Source: Methylopila henanensis (GTDB taxonomy: Bacteria; Pseudomonadota; Alphaproteobacteria; Rhizobiales; Methylopilaceae). Taken from it: a stretch of DNA of 64,000 nucleotides. Below, one piece after another: positions 28,755 through 36,736 of the stretch. The translations under genes and the position numbers were made by a program. A model generated the notes under the pieces. The model made no database searches, was not told the origin of the DNA, and saw nothing but the letters and a program-made list of their open reading frames with translations. The stretch is taken from contig NZ_JBHUER010000001.1 in assembly GCF_042681025.1 (NCBI RefSeq), forward strand, positions 372,001 to 436,000, read 5' to 3'. How positions within the stretch are numbered: the first letter of the stretch is position 1; each line of letters begins with the position of its first letter.

Positions 28755-29147
28755 ATGGCCAAGCGCGACGCGATCTTTCCTGCCGGACGGCAGGCCATCT
28801 ATGAGCGGGACCTCTATTCCGCGGCGATCCGCTCGGGCGACCTGCTGTTCGTCTCGGGCCAGGTCGGGTCGCGCGAGGACGGCTCGCCGGAGCCGGTGTT
28901 CGCCGATCAGGTCCGCCTCGCCTTCGACAATCTCGACGCGGTGCTCAAGGCCGCCGGCGCGACCTTCGACGACGTGGTCGACGTGACCTCCTTCCACACC
29001 GACCCGGCGAAGCAGTGGGAGGACGTGCAGAAGGTGCGCAAGGAGCGGATCGGCGAAGCGCCCTACCCCAACTGGACCGCGGTCGGCGCGACCTGGCTCG
29101 GCGGGTTCGACTTCGAGATCAAGGCGATCGCGCGCATCCCCTCCTGA
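28755..29147 (+). CDS. RidA/YjgF-family protein
   Basis: A 130-residue trimer-forming family whose classic members hydrolyse reactive enamine/imine intermediates. Recognisable parts: DLYSAAIRSGDLLFVSGQVGS, VFADQVRLAFDNLDAVLKAAG, DDVVDVTSFHTDP and YPNWTAVGATWLGG. The key Arg of RidA itself, normally in an R.A..V..LP context, is not present in that form (here WTAVGATWL), so it is a subfamily member with uncertain activity. The ATG at 28755 is chosen from domain alignment. It follows the threonate operon but appears to have its own promoter. Confidence 0.88.
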   Translation: MAKRDAIFPAGRQAIYERDLYSAAIRSGDLLFVSGQVGSREDGSPEPVFADQVRLAFDNLDAVLKAAGATFDDVVDVTSFHTDPAKQWEDVQKVRKERIGEAPYPNWTAVGATWLGGFDFEIKAIARIPS

Positions 29148-29207
29148 ACGACTTCAGCGCCGACTCGCGCTACAAACGCGGCTCCCGCAACCCCGCCGGA
29201 CAGCACG

Positions 29208-30299
29208 ATGCGCTGGTCGCCGCAGCAGGACGAGGCGCTCGCCGCCGTGGCCGACTGGCTGCGCCGGCCGCGCGATCAGGTCTTCCGCCTGTTCGGCTAC
29301 GCCGGAACGGGCAAGACCACGCTCGCCCGCCACCTCGCCGAGGACATGGACGGCGACGTCGCCTTCGGCGCCTACACCGGCAAGGCGGCGCTCGTCATGC
29401 GCTCGAAGGGCTGCGTCGGCGCCTCCACCATCCACGCCATGATCTACCGCCCGCGCGGCGGCGACGAGGAGGGTCCCTCCTTCTCGCTCAACCGCGACGG
29501 CTCGGCCGCCAAGGCCGACCTGATCGTGATCGACGAGTGCTCGATGGTGGACGAGGAGCTCGGGCGCGACCTGCTCTCCTTCGGCAAGAAGGTGCTGGTG
29601 CTGGGCGACCCGGCCCAGCTTCCGCCGGTGAAGGGCGGCGGCTTCTTCACCGAGGCCGAGCCGAACGCCATGCTGACGGAGGTCCACCGCCAGGCGGTCG
29701 ACGACCCGATCATCCGCATGTCGCTCGCCGTCCGCGAGGGCCAGGACCTCGACGCCGGCGTCTACGGCGAGAGCAGGGTCATCTCCCGCCGGGACATCCG
29801 GACCGAGGACGTCACCGGCGCGGATCAGGTGCTCGTGGGCATGAACCGCACGCGCCGGCTCTACAACAACCGGCTCCGGGAGCTGAAGGGCCTGCACGAC
29901 CCGATGCCGGCGGTCGGCGACAAGCTGGTCTGCCTGCGCAACGACAAGACCAAGGGCCTGTTCAACGGCGGCACCTGGACGGTGCAGCGGCTGAAGGGGA
30001 CCGACGCCACCCGCGTCAAGATGGACGTGACGCCGGAGGACGAAAGCTCCCGCCGTTCGGTCAGCGTGTCGGTGCTGCGCGGCTTCTTCGAGGGCGAAGC
30101 GGAGGCGATCCCGTTCGCGCAGCGGCGGCGCTCCGACGAGTTCGACTACGGCTACGCGCTCACCGTCCACAAGGCTCAAGGGTCGCAGTGGGACGACGTG
30201 GTGCTGTTCGACGAGAGTTACGCCTTCCGCGAACACCGGGCGCGCTGGCTCTACACCGGCCTGACGCGCGCCGCGAAGCGCGTGACCGTGGTGCGCTGA
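29208..30299 (+). CDS. RecD-like ATP-dependent DNA helicase (SF1B)
   Basis: A 363-residue helicase with Walker A GYAGTGKTTLARHL, Walker B VIDECSMVDEEL, motif III VLGDPAQLPPV, and UvrD/RecD-type C-terminal motifs YALTVHKAQGSQWDDVV and RWLYTGLTRAAKRV. It is shorter than RecD and lacks RecB/RecC partners nearby; such stand-alone single-module helicases are common in alphaproteobacteria. Its role, probably DNA repair or replication-fork processing, is inferred. It starts 60 bp after the RidA-like gene. Confidence 0.9.
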   Translation: MRWSPQQDEALAAVADWLRRPRDQVFRLFGYAGTGKTTLARHLAEDMDGDVAFGAYTGKAALVMRSKGCVGASTIHAMIYRPRGGDEEGPSFSLNRDGSAAKADLIVIDECSMVDEELGRDLLSFGKKVLVLGDPAQLPPVKGGGFFTEAEPNAMLTEVHRQAVDDPIIRMSLAVREGQDLDAGVYGESRVISRRDIRTEDVTGADQVLVGMNRTRRLYNNRLRELKGLHDPMPAVGDKLVCLRNDKTKGLFNGGTWTVQRLKGTDATRVKMDVTPEDESSRRSVSVSVLRGFFEGEAEAIPFAQRRRSDEFDYGYALTVHKAQGSQWDDVVLFDESYAFREHRARWLYTGLTRAAKRVTVVR

Positions 30300-30424
30300 A
30301 CCCGTCGCGCCGCAATGGTTTCAGGCGTTTTCGCGCATCTGGCGAGCCCTCCCAAAAAGGCCTATGTTTCCCTGAACGAGACAAGACGACGCTTCAAGCG
30401 CGCCTGATCCAAGGGAGACGTCCG

Positions 30425-31279
30425 ATGTCCTTCTCTCCGCGTTCGTCCGGCTACGGCGTCCGTCTGGCGGCGGCGTTCGGCCTTGCCGCCGCGCTCGTCG
30501 CAGGGCCCGCGCTCGCCGCGCCCGGAACCGACCAGAACACCGACAAGACCTTCGAGACGTTCCGCAAGGACGCCTTCGGCGACAAGGCGATCGAGCGCGA
30601 CAGCGCGCTGCTGACGATCGACGCGCCGATCCGCGCCGAGGACGCCGCCGTGGTCCCGGTCGACGTCAATGTGGCCCTGCCGAAGGACGACTCGCGCACC
30701 GTCAAGGCGGTGACGCTGATCGTCGACGAGAACCCCTCCCCCGTCGCCGCCACCTTCACGCTTGGTCAGGAGCGCCGGGAGTTCGCGCTCTCGACGCGGC
30801 TTCGGGTGAACGCCTATTCGTCCGTGCGCGCCGTGCTCGAGACCAGCGACGGCCAGTTGCACATGGCGGCGCGCTTCGTGAAGGCGAGCGGCGGCTGCTC
30901 GGCGCCGGCGCTGAAGGACGAGGACCAGGCGATGGCTAATCTCGGCCAGCTCAAGTTCCGCACCGTCGCGGAGAACGCCTCCGCCAAGCCGCGGGACGAC
31001 GGGTCCTCCGAGGCGCAGCTCATGATCCGCCACCCGAACTATTCCGGGCTGCAGATGAACCCTCTCGACCGCAGCTACATCCCGGCGCGCTTCGTCAACA
31101 AGATCGTCGTCAAGCAGGGCGCGGCCACCGTGTTCACGATGGAAGGCGGCATCTCGCTGAGCGAGGATCCGGCGATCCAGTTCTCCTACCTCCCGGGCGC
31201 CGACCCCGTCACCGTGAACGCGCAGGACACCGAGGGCGTCCAGTTCTCCGGCGAGATGCAGGGCCGCCCGAAGTCCTGA
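30425..31279 (+). CDS. Quinoprotein-dehydrogenase-associated SoxYZ-like carrier
   Basis: A 284-residue exported protein with a clear signal peptide (residues 1-33, ending GPALAAPG). The N-terminal half is SoxY-like and ends in the Cys-bearing FVKASGGCSAPAL; the C-terminal half is SoxZ-like (AQLMIRHPNYSGLQMNP, FVNKIVVKQGAATVFTME). In a family seen beside PQQ alcohol dehydrogenases, this SoxY-SoxZ fusion is thought to be an accessory of the periplasmic dehydrogenase system; the role is not settled. GGGAG precedes the ATG. No methanol dehydrogenase gene is in the window, but fae lies 5.5 kb downstream. Confidence 0.85.
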   Translation: MSFSPRSSGYGVRLAAAFGLAAALVAGPALAAPGTDQNTDKTFETFRKDAFGDKAIERDSALLTIDAPIRAEDAAVVPVDVNVALPKDDSRTVKAVTLIVDENPSPVAATFTLGQERREFALSTRLRVNAYSSVRAVLETSDGQLHMAARFVKASGGCSAPALKDEDQAMANLGQLKFRTVAENASAKPRDDGSSEAQLMIRHPNYSGLQMNPLDRSYIPARFVNKIVVKQGAATVFTMEGGISLSEDPAIQFSYLPGADPVTVNAQDTEGVQFSGEMQGRPKS

Positions 31280-31290
31280 GATTGCTCCTC

Positions 31291-31379
31291 CGTCATCCCC
31301 GGGCCTGACCCGAGGACCCATCGGGCGCGGACGCGATCGACGCCGAAGTCGTGGATACCCGCCTTCGGCGGGCATGACG
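31291..31379. repeat. Intergenic palindromic repeat, copy C
   Basis: Starts CGTCATCCCC and ends CGGGCATGACG (31369-31379); it contains AAGTCGTGGAT, matching the right internal arm of copy B. The left inner arm has diverged, so it looks like a decayed or recombinant copy. It sits between the SoxYZ-like gene and the bidirectional terminator. Confidence 0.7.
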
Positions 31380-31416
31380 CCGCCCCGTCCCGATCAAGCC
31401 CATGTCTCGCGACGTG

Positions 31417-31445
31417 AAAAAGCCCGGCGAAACGCCGGGCTTTTT
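31417..31445. terminator. Bidirectional Rho-independent terminator
   Basis: AAAAAGCCCGGCG, loop AAA, CGCCGGGCTTTTT: a 13-bp complementary stem with the A-run and T-run on opposite ends, so it can stop both the SoxYZ-like transcript and the convergent minus-strand operon ending at 31479. Confidence 0.93.
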
Positions 31446-31478
31446 CATTGGTCCGCCGTCAGCGCCGGGGCCGCGGCG

Positions 31479-31820
31479 TCACGGGAAGCACTTGATCTCG
31501 GCCTCGGCCTGGGCGCGCCGGAGGTCGGCGACGATGTCGCGAAACTGGCCCGTGCTGCGGAACACCTCGGACGACTGACCCGCGACCTGGTTCATCCGCA
31601 GAATCGTCTCCGCCTCCTCGTACTCGCTGTACGGCAGGATCGCGGCGATGGTGTCGATCGAGCAGGCGCAGTGTTCGAGCGCCTGGCGGGTCTGCCCGTT
31701 CGAGGCCATGCAGCCGAAGATGTAGTCGGCCTTCACGACGGTGGTGTAGTCGCCGTCCACGTCGGCCGCCGCCGGGGCGGCGAAGGCGATCGCGACGGCT
31801 GCGAGGAGCGCGCGCCTCAT
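31479..31820 (-). CDS. Exported hypothetical protein with four cysteines
   Basis: A 113-residue protein with a signal peptide (MRRALLAAVAIAFAAPAAAD). The mature part contains IFGCMASNGQTRQALEHCACS and a final KCFP, four cysteines that could form disulfides or bind a cofactor; no CxxCH heme motif is present. It overlaps the upstream exported-protein gene by 4 bp (ATGA), so the two are translationally coupled. No known family is recognised. Position beside the SoxYZ-like carrier suggests a role in the periplasmic methanol or alcohol oxidation machinery. Confidence 0.78.
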   Translation of the reverse strand: MRRALLAAVAIAFAAPAAADVDGDYTTVVKADYIFGCMASNGQTRQALEHCACSIDTIAAILPYSEYEEAETILRMNQVAGQSSEVFRSTGQFRDIVADLRRAQAEAEIKCFP

Positions 31821-32503
31821 TTGGCGTCGGCCCTGGCGGCGGCGACGCCCTCGAGCGTCAGGTTCTCCACCAGCAGCGGCGCGTCGGCGCCCTTCTTCGG
31901 CGTGACGGTCACGAGCTTGTAGAGCCCGCCTGGAACCGCGTCGGAGAAGATCAGCTCGTAGGAGCGCTCCGCGAAGTCCTTGAACTTCTCGCGCTCGGCG
32001 TCCTTCGTGAACGGCTTGAGCGTCAGGCGCCAGCCGTCGACGCTGCGCCCGTCGAACTCGACCTTCACCGGCTCGACCACGCCGCCGTCGTTGATGGCGT
32101 CGCGCATGCGGTTGCGGATGTAGTAGGGGCTGCCGCCCAGCACCTTCTGCATCTCGCGCACGTCCTGCTCCAGCAGCGCGATGACGACGGGATTGCCGGA
32201 GGTCGCGAGCGGCCCAATGCTGTGCGCCCGCGCGCCGCTGAACATGTCCACGACGGCTTCCTTGCGGCCCTTCTCGTCGTTCGAGAGCTTGAGCGTCACG
32301 CTATCCTCGAAGGACGGCGACAGGCCCTTGTCGTCGGTCTTGCGCTCGAAGCGGTACGACAGCGCCGCGCCGGCGTCGATCTTCGCGAGATAGGGCTGCT
32401 CGAACACCAGCTCGACCGCGGTCGGCGCAGCGTAAGCTGGGCTCCAGAAGCAGAGAGCGGACACGGTCGCAGCCGCGACGGCGCGGCTCGCATTCTTCAG
32501 CAT
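31817..32503 (-). CDS. Exported hypothetical protein
   Basis: A 228-residue protein with a signal peptide (MLKNASRAVAAATVSALCFW, ending SPAYAAP). The mature domain is beta-rich, with AVELVFEQPYLAKIDAGAALSYRFER, FSGARAHSIGPLATSGNPVVIALLEQDV and GGLYKLVTVTPKKG. No family is recognised. The ATG at 32503 has GAGGAAGG upstream; the frame is open six codons further to a TTG but that has no ribosome site. Downstream it overlaps the cysteine-bearing exported protein by 4 bp, forming a two-gene unit. Confidence 0.78.
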   Translation of the reverse strand: MLKNASRAVAAATVSALCFWSPAYAAPTAVELVFEQPYLAKIDAGAALSYRFERKTDDKGLSPSFEDSVTLKLSNDEKGRKEAVVDMFSGARAHSIGPLATSGNPVVIALLEQDVREMQKVLGGSPYYIRNRMRDAINDGGVVEPVKVEFDGRSVDGWRLTLKPFTKDAEREKFKDFAERSYELIFSDAVPGGLYKLVTVTPKKGADAPLLVENLTLEGVAAARADAK

Positions 32504-32661
32504 GGGTATCGCCTTCCTCAACCTTTAGGGGCTTCTCGGGCGCGCTCAAGCGTCGCCCCGCGACCAGCGCGGCGGCCCCGTCCGGGAAGATTATGCACCG
32601 CCGAGGGACTTTACGCCAAGGGCGCAGCCGCTTCCGCCGCGCCCGACGTTCGGACCGCTCC

Positions 32662-33345
32662 TCAGGCGGCGGCGAACATGAAGCCCCTGCCCCGCACCGT
32701 CACGATCAGCCGGCCGCCGTCGGGAAGCGCCTCGCCGAGCTTGTGGCGGAGATAGCCGATGTAGACGTCGACGACGTTGAGCGAGGCCCCGCCATGGCCG
32801 GCCCAGAGCGCGGCGAAGATGTCGGCGCGGGCGAGCGGCTCGCCGGCGTGGCGCATCAGCAGCGCCAGCAGGTCGACCTCGCGCTCGGTCAGCCGCGCCG
32901 AACCTTCCGAGGTGGTCACGACGCGCGTCTCCAGATCGACGTCGAGCGGGCCCACGATCAGGTGGCGCTGGTCCGCGCCGTCATTGTCGCGGCGCAACTC
33001 CTGCACCCGCACCCGCGCCAGCAGCTCCTCGAAATCGAACGGCTTCACGAGGTAGTCGTCCGCGCCAGCGAGCAGTCCCTCCGTGCGCTCGGAGACGCTG
33101 GAGCGCGCGGACAGCATGATGATGGGCGCGCTCTGCCCGGCCGCCCTGAGCGCCTTGCACACCTCGACGCCGGAGCGGCCGGGCAGCATCACGTCGAGGA
33201 TGATGGCGCAGAACGGCTTGCTGGTCGCGACCGCGAGCGCCGCCTCGCCGTCTCCCACCAGCTCCACGTCGTAGCTTTCGGCTGCGAACCCGCGACGCAG
33301 AACGGAGCCGATGTCGGCGTCGTCTTCGACGATCAGGATGGTCAT
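32662..33345 (-). CDS. OmpR/PhoB-family response regulator
   Basis: A 227-residue two-component regulator. The receiver domain has the acidic pair in VEDDAD, phospho-acceptor Asp in AIILDVMLPGRSG, Ser in IIMLSARS and Lys in DDYLVKPFDF. A winged-helix DNA-binding domain follows, with LTEREVDLLALLMRHAGE, VVDVYIGYLRHKLGE and VRGRGFMFAA. It starts within the last codons of the kinase gene (4-bp ATGA overlap), so they form one unit. Targets are unknown; the surrounding exported proteins are candidates. Confidence 0.94.
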   Translation of the reverse strand: MTILIVEDDADIGSVLRRGFAAESYDVELVGDGEAALAVATSKPFCAIILDVMLPGRSGVEVCKALRAAGQSAPIIMLSARSSVSERTEGLLAGADDYLVKPFDFEELLARVRVQELRRDNDGADQRHLIVGPLDVDLETRVVTTSEGSARLTEREVDLLALLMRHAGEPLARADIFAALWAGHGGASLNVVDVYIGYLRHKLGEALPDGGRLIVTVRGRGFMFAAA

Positions 33346-35018
33346 GAGCGGGCTCCGATCACGAGGCGATGCGCAAGCGCAGGAAGGCGAATGGTCACCG
33401 TGGTCCCCGGCGCGCGTCCGGGAGCCGCGGTCCGGCTGTCGAGCGAGATCGAGCCGCTGTGCCGCTCGATCACCCAGCGCGCAAGCGCGAGGCCGATGCC
33501 GAAGCCGGAGCTTTCGCGGTCGGCCTGGGCGCCGCGGTAGAAGCGTTCGAACACGTGGGGAAGATCGGCTTCGGCTATGCCTTCGCCGTCGTCGCTGACG
33601 GCGACGGTCACCGTGTCGGCCGAATCGATCCCGGCGATGAGGCGGACCGTGCCGCCGTAGGTCGAGTGCCGCAAGGCGTTCGCGACCAGCCCTTCGATCA
33701 CCTGCCGCATCCAGTCGCCGTCCGCCTCGACCTGCAGGTCGAAGTCGCCGGCGTCGACGACCAGGGCGATGCCGCGCGCCCGCGCGGCGGGCTCCATCGC
33801 CTCCCGCACGTCCGCGAGCAGATCCTTGATCTCGACCGGCTCGAGCTCGAGTTCGAGCTGGCCGCTTTCGGAACGGGCGACGCGCAGCAGGTCCTCGACC
33901 CGCCGGTGCAGCCGCCTCGCGCGGGAGCGGATGGTGGTGAGCGCGGCGGTGAGCGCCGCCACGTCGCCCTTGCCGCGCAGCGTGACGTCGGCCTCGCCGA
34001 GGATGACGGTGAGCGGCGTGCGCAGCTCGTGGCTCACGTCGGTGAAGAAGCGGCGGCGGGCGCGGTCGATGTCGGACAGGCGCTCGTTCGCGCCGCGCAG
34101 CTCCGCGGTGCGCTCGTCGATCACCTCCTGCAGGCGCGCCTGCGCCGCCATCAGCCGCGCCTCCTTGCGCGCGAGCTGCGAGGCCATCCGGTTGAACCGC
34201 ATCATCGCCAGGCTGAGCTCGTCATGGCCGCGCACCGGCAGCCGGATGTCGGTGCGCCCGCGCGCGATGTCGGCGGCGGCGGCGGCGACCTGCGAAATCC
34301 GGGACACGAGCGGCCGCGCCAGCGCGCGATAGGCCGCAAGCGCCAGCAGGGTCGCGATCCCGACGCCGCCGATCGCGCCGGGCAGCAGTCTTGCGCGGAG
34401 CTCCGCCATCGCGGCCTGGGCGGCGTTCGCGGTCGCGCGCTCCTCCTCGATCGCCTGGCTCAGCGAGGGACCGAAGGCGGCCGCGAAGGTGTCCATGGCC
34501 GTGCGCAGGCGCTCGACGTTCCCGGCCTGTCCGAGACGCGCGTCGCGGATCGATTCGAGCGCCTGACGGTCGAGGAAATCGAACCGCCCGCGCATCTGCG
34601 CCAGCACGCGGCTGCGGGCGGCGATCAGGGTGGCGTGCTCCTCGTCGCTCGAACGGACCACCGCCCGGGCGATCTCCTCGTCGAGCCGCACGAAGGTCTC
34701 CTGCACGCGCTTGCGCGGCAGCGAGAGGCGGTCCGGCTGGCCTTTCGCCTCCGTGGTCTGCATGGCGACGAGCGCGTAGTCGCCGACGCGGCCGGAGAGC
34801 GACGACAGCAGCTCCAGCCGGCGCTGCGCCGAGGCGAGCCCCTCCACGTGGTCGTCCGCGATCACGAAGGTCCAGACGACCGCGAGCCCCGCCGCAACCG
34901 TCGTCAGCACGGCGGCCGCGAGCAGCAACGCCATCCGCACCCGCAGAGACCGAAGAAAGGAGCGCCACATCAGGCGAAGCCCCCGGCGAAAGCGGCCCGG
35001 CGGGGCTCGCCGGGCCAT
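33342..35018 (-). CDS. Membrane sensor histidine kinase
   Basis: A 558-residue kinase: transmembrane helix near 28-52 (LLLAAAVLTTVAAGLAVVWTF), a periplasmic helical sensor of about 150 residues, a second helix near 213-235, a HAMP domain (LARPLVSRISQVAAAAADIARG), HisKA with the phospho-His in FFTDVSHELRTPLTVI, and HATPase_c with N box VANALRHS, DDGEGIAEADLPHVFERF and GFGIGLALARW. The start at 35018 is uncertain; an ATG at 34970 (MWRSFLRSLRVRM) is equally possible, and neither has a clear ribosome site. The ligand is unknown. Confidence 0.92.
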   Translation of the reverse strand: MARRAPPGRFRRGLRLMWRSFLRSLRVRMALLLAAAVLTTVAAGLAVVWTFVIADDHVEGLASAQRRLELLSSLSGRVGDYALVAMQTTEAKGQPDRLSLPRKRVQETFVRLDEEIARAVVRSSDEEHATLIAARSRVLAQMRGRFDFLDRQALESIRDARLGQAGNVERLRTAMDTFAAAFGPSLSQAIEEERATANAAQAAMAELRARLLPGAIGGVGIATLLALAAYRALARPLVSRISQVAAAAADIARGRTDIRLPVRGHDELSLAMMRFNRMASQLARKEARLMAAQARLQEVIDERTAELRGANERLSDIDRARRRFFTDVSHELRTPLTVILGEADVTLRGKGDVAALTAALTTIRSRARRLHRRVEDLLRVARSESGQLELELEPVEIKDLLADVREAMEPAARARGIALVVDAGDFDLQVEADGDWMRQVIEGLVANALRHSTYGGTVRLIAGIDSADTVTVAVSDDGEGIAEADLPHVFERFYRGAQADRESSGFGIGLALARWVIERHSGSISLDSRTAAPGRAPGTTVTIRLPALAHRLVIGARS

Positions 35019-35066
35019 GGGTCGGCGACGCCGGCCGCGCGTTCGCCGCGCGACCGGCGCCGGTGA

Positions 35067-35324
35067 TCACTTGCCAGCCTTGACCGCCTTCTTCGCGTCA
35101 GCGACGGCGTCGAGGCACTCGTCATACTCCTTCTCGCCCTTTTCGCGCTCCGCCACGCGCAGCGCGGTCTTCAGCTTGTCGGCGACGGGCTGGGCGGGCC
35201 CCTTGGCCTGCTCGGCCTTGATCAACGCGATTCCCGCGTCGCACTCGGCCGCGTCGTCGGCCCTGGCCTCAACGGCGCCGGCCGCCAGCAACGCGGCCGC
35301 CAGAACCCATGCTCTCGTCTTCAC
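35067..35324 (-). CDS. Small exported helical protein
   Basis: An 85-residue protein with a signal peptide (MKTRAWVLAAALLAAGAVEA, then RADD). The mature 60 residues are charged and helical with two cysteines (AAECDAGIAL and EYDECLDAVADAKKAVKAGK) that probably pair to hold a helical hairpin. No known family is recognised. It stands directly upstream of the histidine kinase gene (48 bp) and downstream of the cupredoxin-like gene, on the same strand. Confidence 0.75.
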   Translation of the reverse strand: MKTRAWVLAAALLAAGAVEARADDAAECDAGIALIKAEQAKGPAQPVADKLKTALRVAEREKGEKEYDECLDAVADAKKAVKAGK

Positions 35325-35375
35325 TGCGGTTTCTCCCTCTTTACTAGCCCGGCGCTTTCCCGCGCCTTGTCGGCG

Positions 35376-35807
35376 TCACTTGACCTTGAACGTCCCCGTC
35401 ATGCCGCGTTGTTCGAGCCCGTCGATCCACCATTTGAAATTGCCCGGGCGGATGACGACGAACTCGATCCGGATCGCGCCCTCGTCGTCCCACTCCAGAT
35501 GGTGGGGCGCTCCGGGGCCGTGGATCTCCAGATGGTTGATGACGATCTGGTTGATCCAGATGTGCCGGAACAGTTCGGGCGAGAAGAATTTGTATTCCTT
35601 GCCGCCGTTCGAGACGATGTCGAGCTGGTACGACTTTCCGGCCTCGAGCTCGTAGTCTTTCTGGCTCACGGCGTAGTCGTTGCCCTCCTTGTCGCCCAGC
35701 ACCAGGTCCGGCAGCGTGGTGCGGTTCTTGGCGAGGTCGACGGCTGAAGAGGGCGTCGCGGCGAAGGCGAGGAAGGCCGCCGCAAGGGCCGCCGATGGCT
35801 TGATCAT
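35376..35807 (-). CDS. Exported cupredoxin-like protein lacking cysteine
   Basis: A 143-residue protein with a signal peptide (MIKPSAALAAAFLAFAATPS, SAVD). The mature part has the beta-sandwich feel of cupredoxins (DYELEAGKSYQLDIVSNGGKEY, PGNFKWWIDGLEQRGMTGTFKVK), but there is no Cys, so a classical type 1 copper site is impossible. A histidine-rich stretch, INHLEIHGPGAPHHLEWDD, plus FRHIW could bind a metal. GGAGG lies 5 nt before the ATG at 35807. Function unknown; context suggests a periplasmic role near quinoprotein oxidation. Confidence 0.72.
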   Translation of the reverse strand: MIKPSAALAAAFLAFAATPSSAVDLAKNRTTLPDLVLGDKEGNDYAVSQKDYELEAGKSYQLDIVSNGGKEYKFFSPELFRHIWINQIVINHLEIHGPGAPHHLEWDDEGAIRIEFVVIRPGNFKWWIDGLEQRGMTGTFKVK

Positions 35808-36152
35808 GGTGTCCTCCACTTTGGACGTCCGTGGACCGGACGCTTCCGGGGTTGGCCGGATTTGTCCCTTGCGGGCCCGGCTCTTGATTTCATCAACGTC
35901 GCCAACGCTCTGGCAGAGACAAGGCGTGGTGGCAACGTCCGCCGGACGGCGCGGGGGCCGTCCGCGACGAGACGCCGCCCCGGACCGGGCGCCTCGGGCC
36001 CCGGCCCGTCGGCGCTGCGTTTCGTCTTGACCTATACGAAGGTCGCACGCGGCGATCGTCCCATCTCGTCTTGTCGCGCGACAGTAATGACGGGATCGAT
36101 TTGCGTCTACGCTTTTGAATATTATTCTTTTCTTATAAATGTTTACTCAGGT
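35808..36152. other. 345-bp intergenic region, no gene seen
   Basis: GC-rich up to about 36100, then an AT-rich stretch (36105-36150) that contains runs such as ATATTATTCTTTTCTTATAAAT. It must contain the promoter of the minus-strand cupredoxin-like gene and the 3' end of the next small gene. No conserved motif or convincing terminator was identified. Confidence 0.5.
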
Positions 36153-36368
36153 TCAGCGCCGGCTGTCCAGCGCCGCGGCGCGGCTCGCCGGCCCGCAGGT
36201 CCAGCGCGCCACCTGCCACTCGGGGTTGCTTTCCGTCCACTCGACGATGGTGGGCACGGCGCTCGCCATGCACATGCGCGGGTCAGATCGCTCGACCGTC
36301 ATGGCGACGTGCTCCTCGCGGCAGGTCTGGGGCGACGCGGCGAGGCACACCAGCAGAACGAGATCCAT
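36153..36368 (-). CDS. Small Cys-containing exported protein
   Basis: A 71-residue protein with a short hydrophobic N-terminus (MDLVLLVCLAASPQTCREEH) followed by PRMCMASAVPTIVEWTESNP and WQVARWTCGP. The spacing of four cysteines (two N-terminal, one in RMCM, one in WTCG) and the EW..NP.W motif recall a family of short alphaproteobacterial periplasmic proteins of unknown role. AGGAG lies 7 nt before the ATG, supporting a real gene despite the size. It is divergent from fae. Confidence 0.65.
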   Translation of the reverse strand: MDLVLLVCLAASPQTCREEHVAMTVERSDPRMCMASAVPTIVEWTESNPEWQVARWTCGPASRAAALDSRR

Positions 36369-36736
36369 CGCAGTCTCCTCATGCGACTGGCGACACGTCC
36401 GGCGCGGACTCGCCGGGCGCGTCCGATAGCGCCAAGGATACGCTTATTATTTTGCGTCGCAATATCGATATGTTGCAATGCGGTGACGCTATGGGGACGA
36501 AATCGCCGGCTTCAACCGCGTCATTATGAACCCGAAATCGCCTGAAACCCGCCGGAAGAAGCTCTTGCCGTCCGCGTACGGTCCCGACTAGTGTGCGCGC
36601 CGCATGCCCCTGCATGGCGCTATCGGGTCAACCGGTTCGGCTCCCACCGAACGCAGACGCAAAGATAGCCTAGGGCATCGGTCGGCGCGCTTGATCGGGC
36701 GCCGGCGACACCATGGCTTAACCTGGGAGGATGCTT
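36369..36736. other. 368-bp divergent intergenic region upstream of fae
   Basis: Contains a perfect 10-bp palindrome ATATCGATAT (36462-36471) within an imperfect longer dyad GCAATATCGATATGTTGC, and a candidate fae promoter at 36565-36593. The final about 140 bp before fae form a long 5' leader without a clear hairpin. No gene was seen. Confidence 0.5.
36565..36593 (+). promoter_or_regulatory. Candidate fae promoter
   Basis: TTGCCG (36565-36570), 17 bp, CTAGTG (36588-36593), fitting the alphaproteobacterial -35/-10 pattern. It would give a leader of about 140 nt before fae. Confidence 0.35.
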
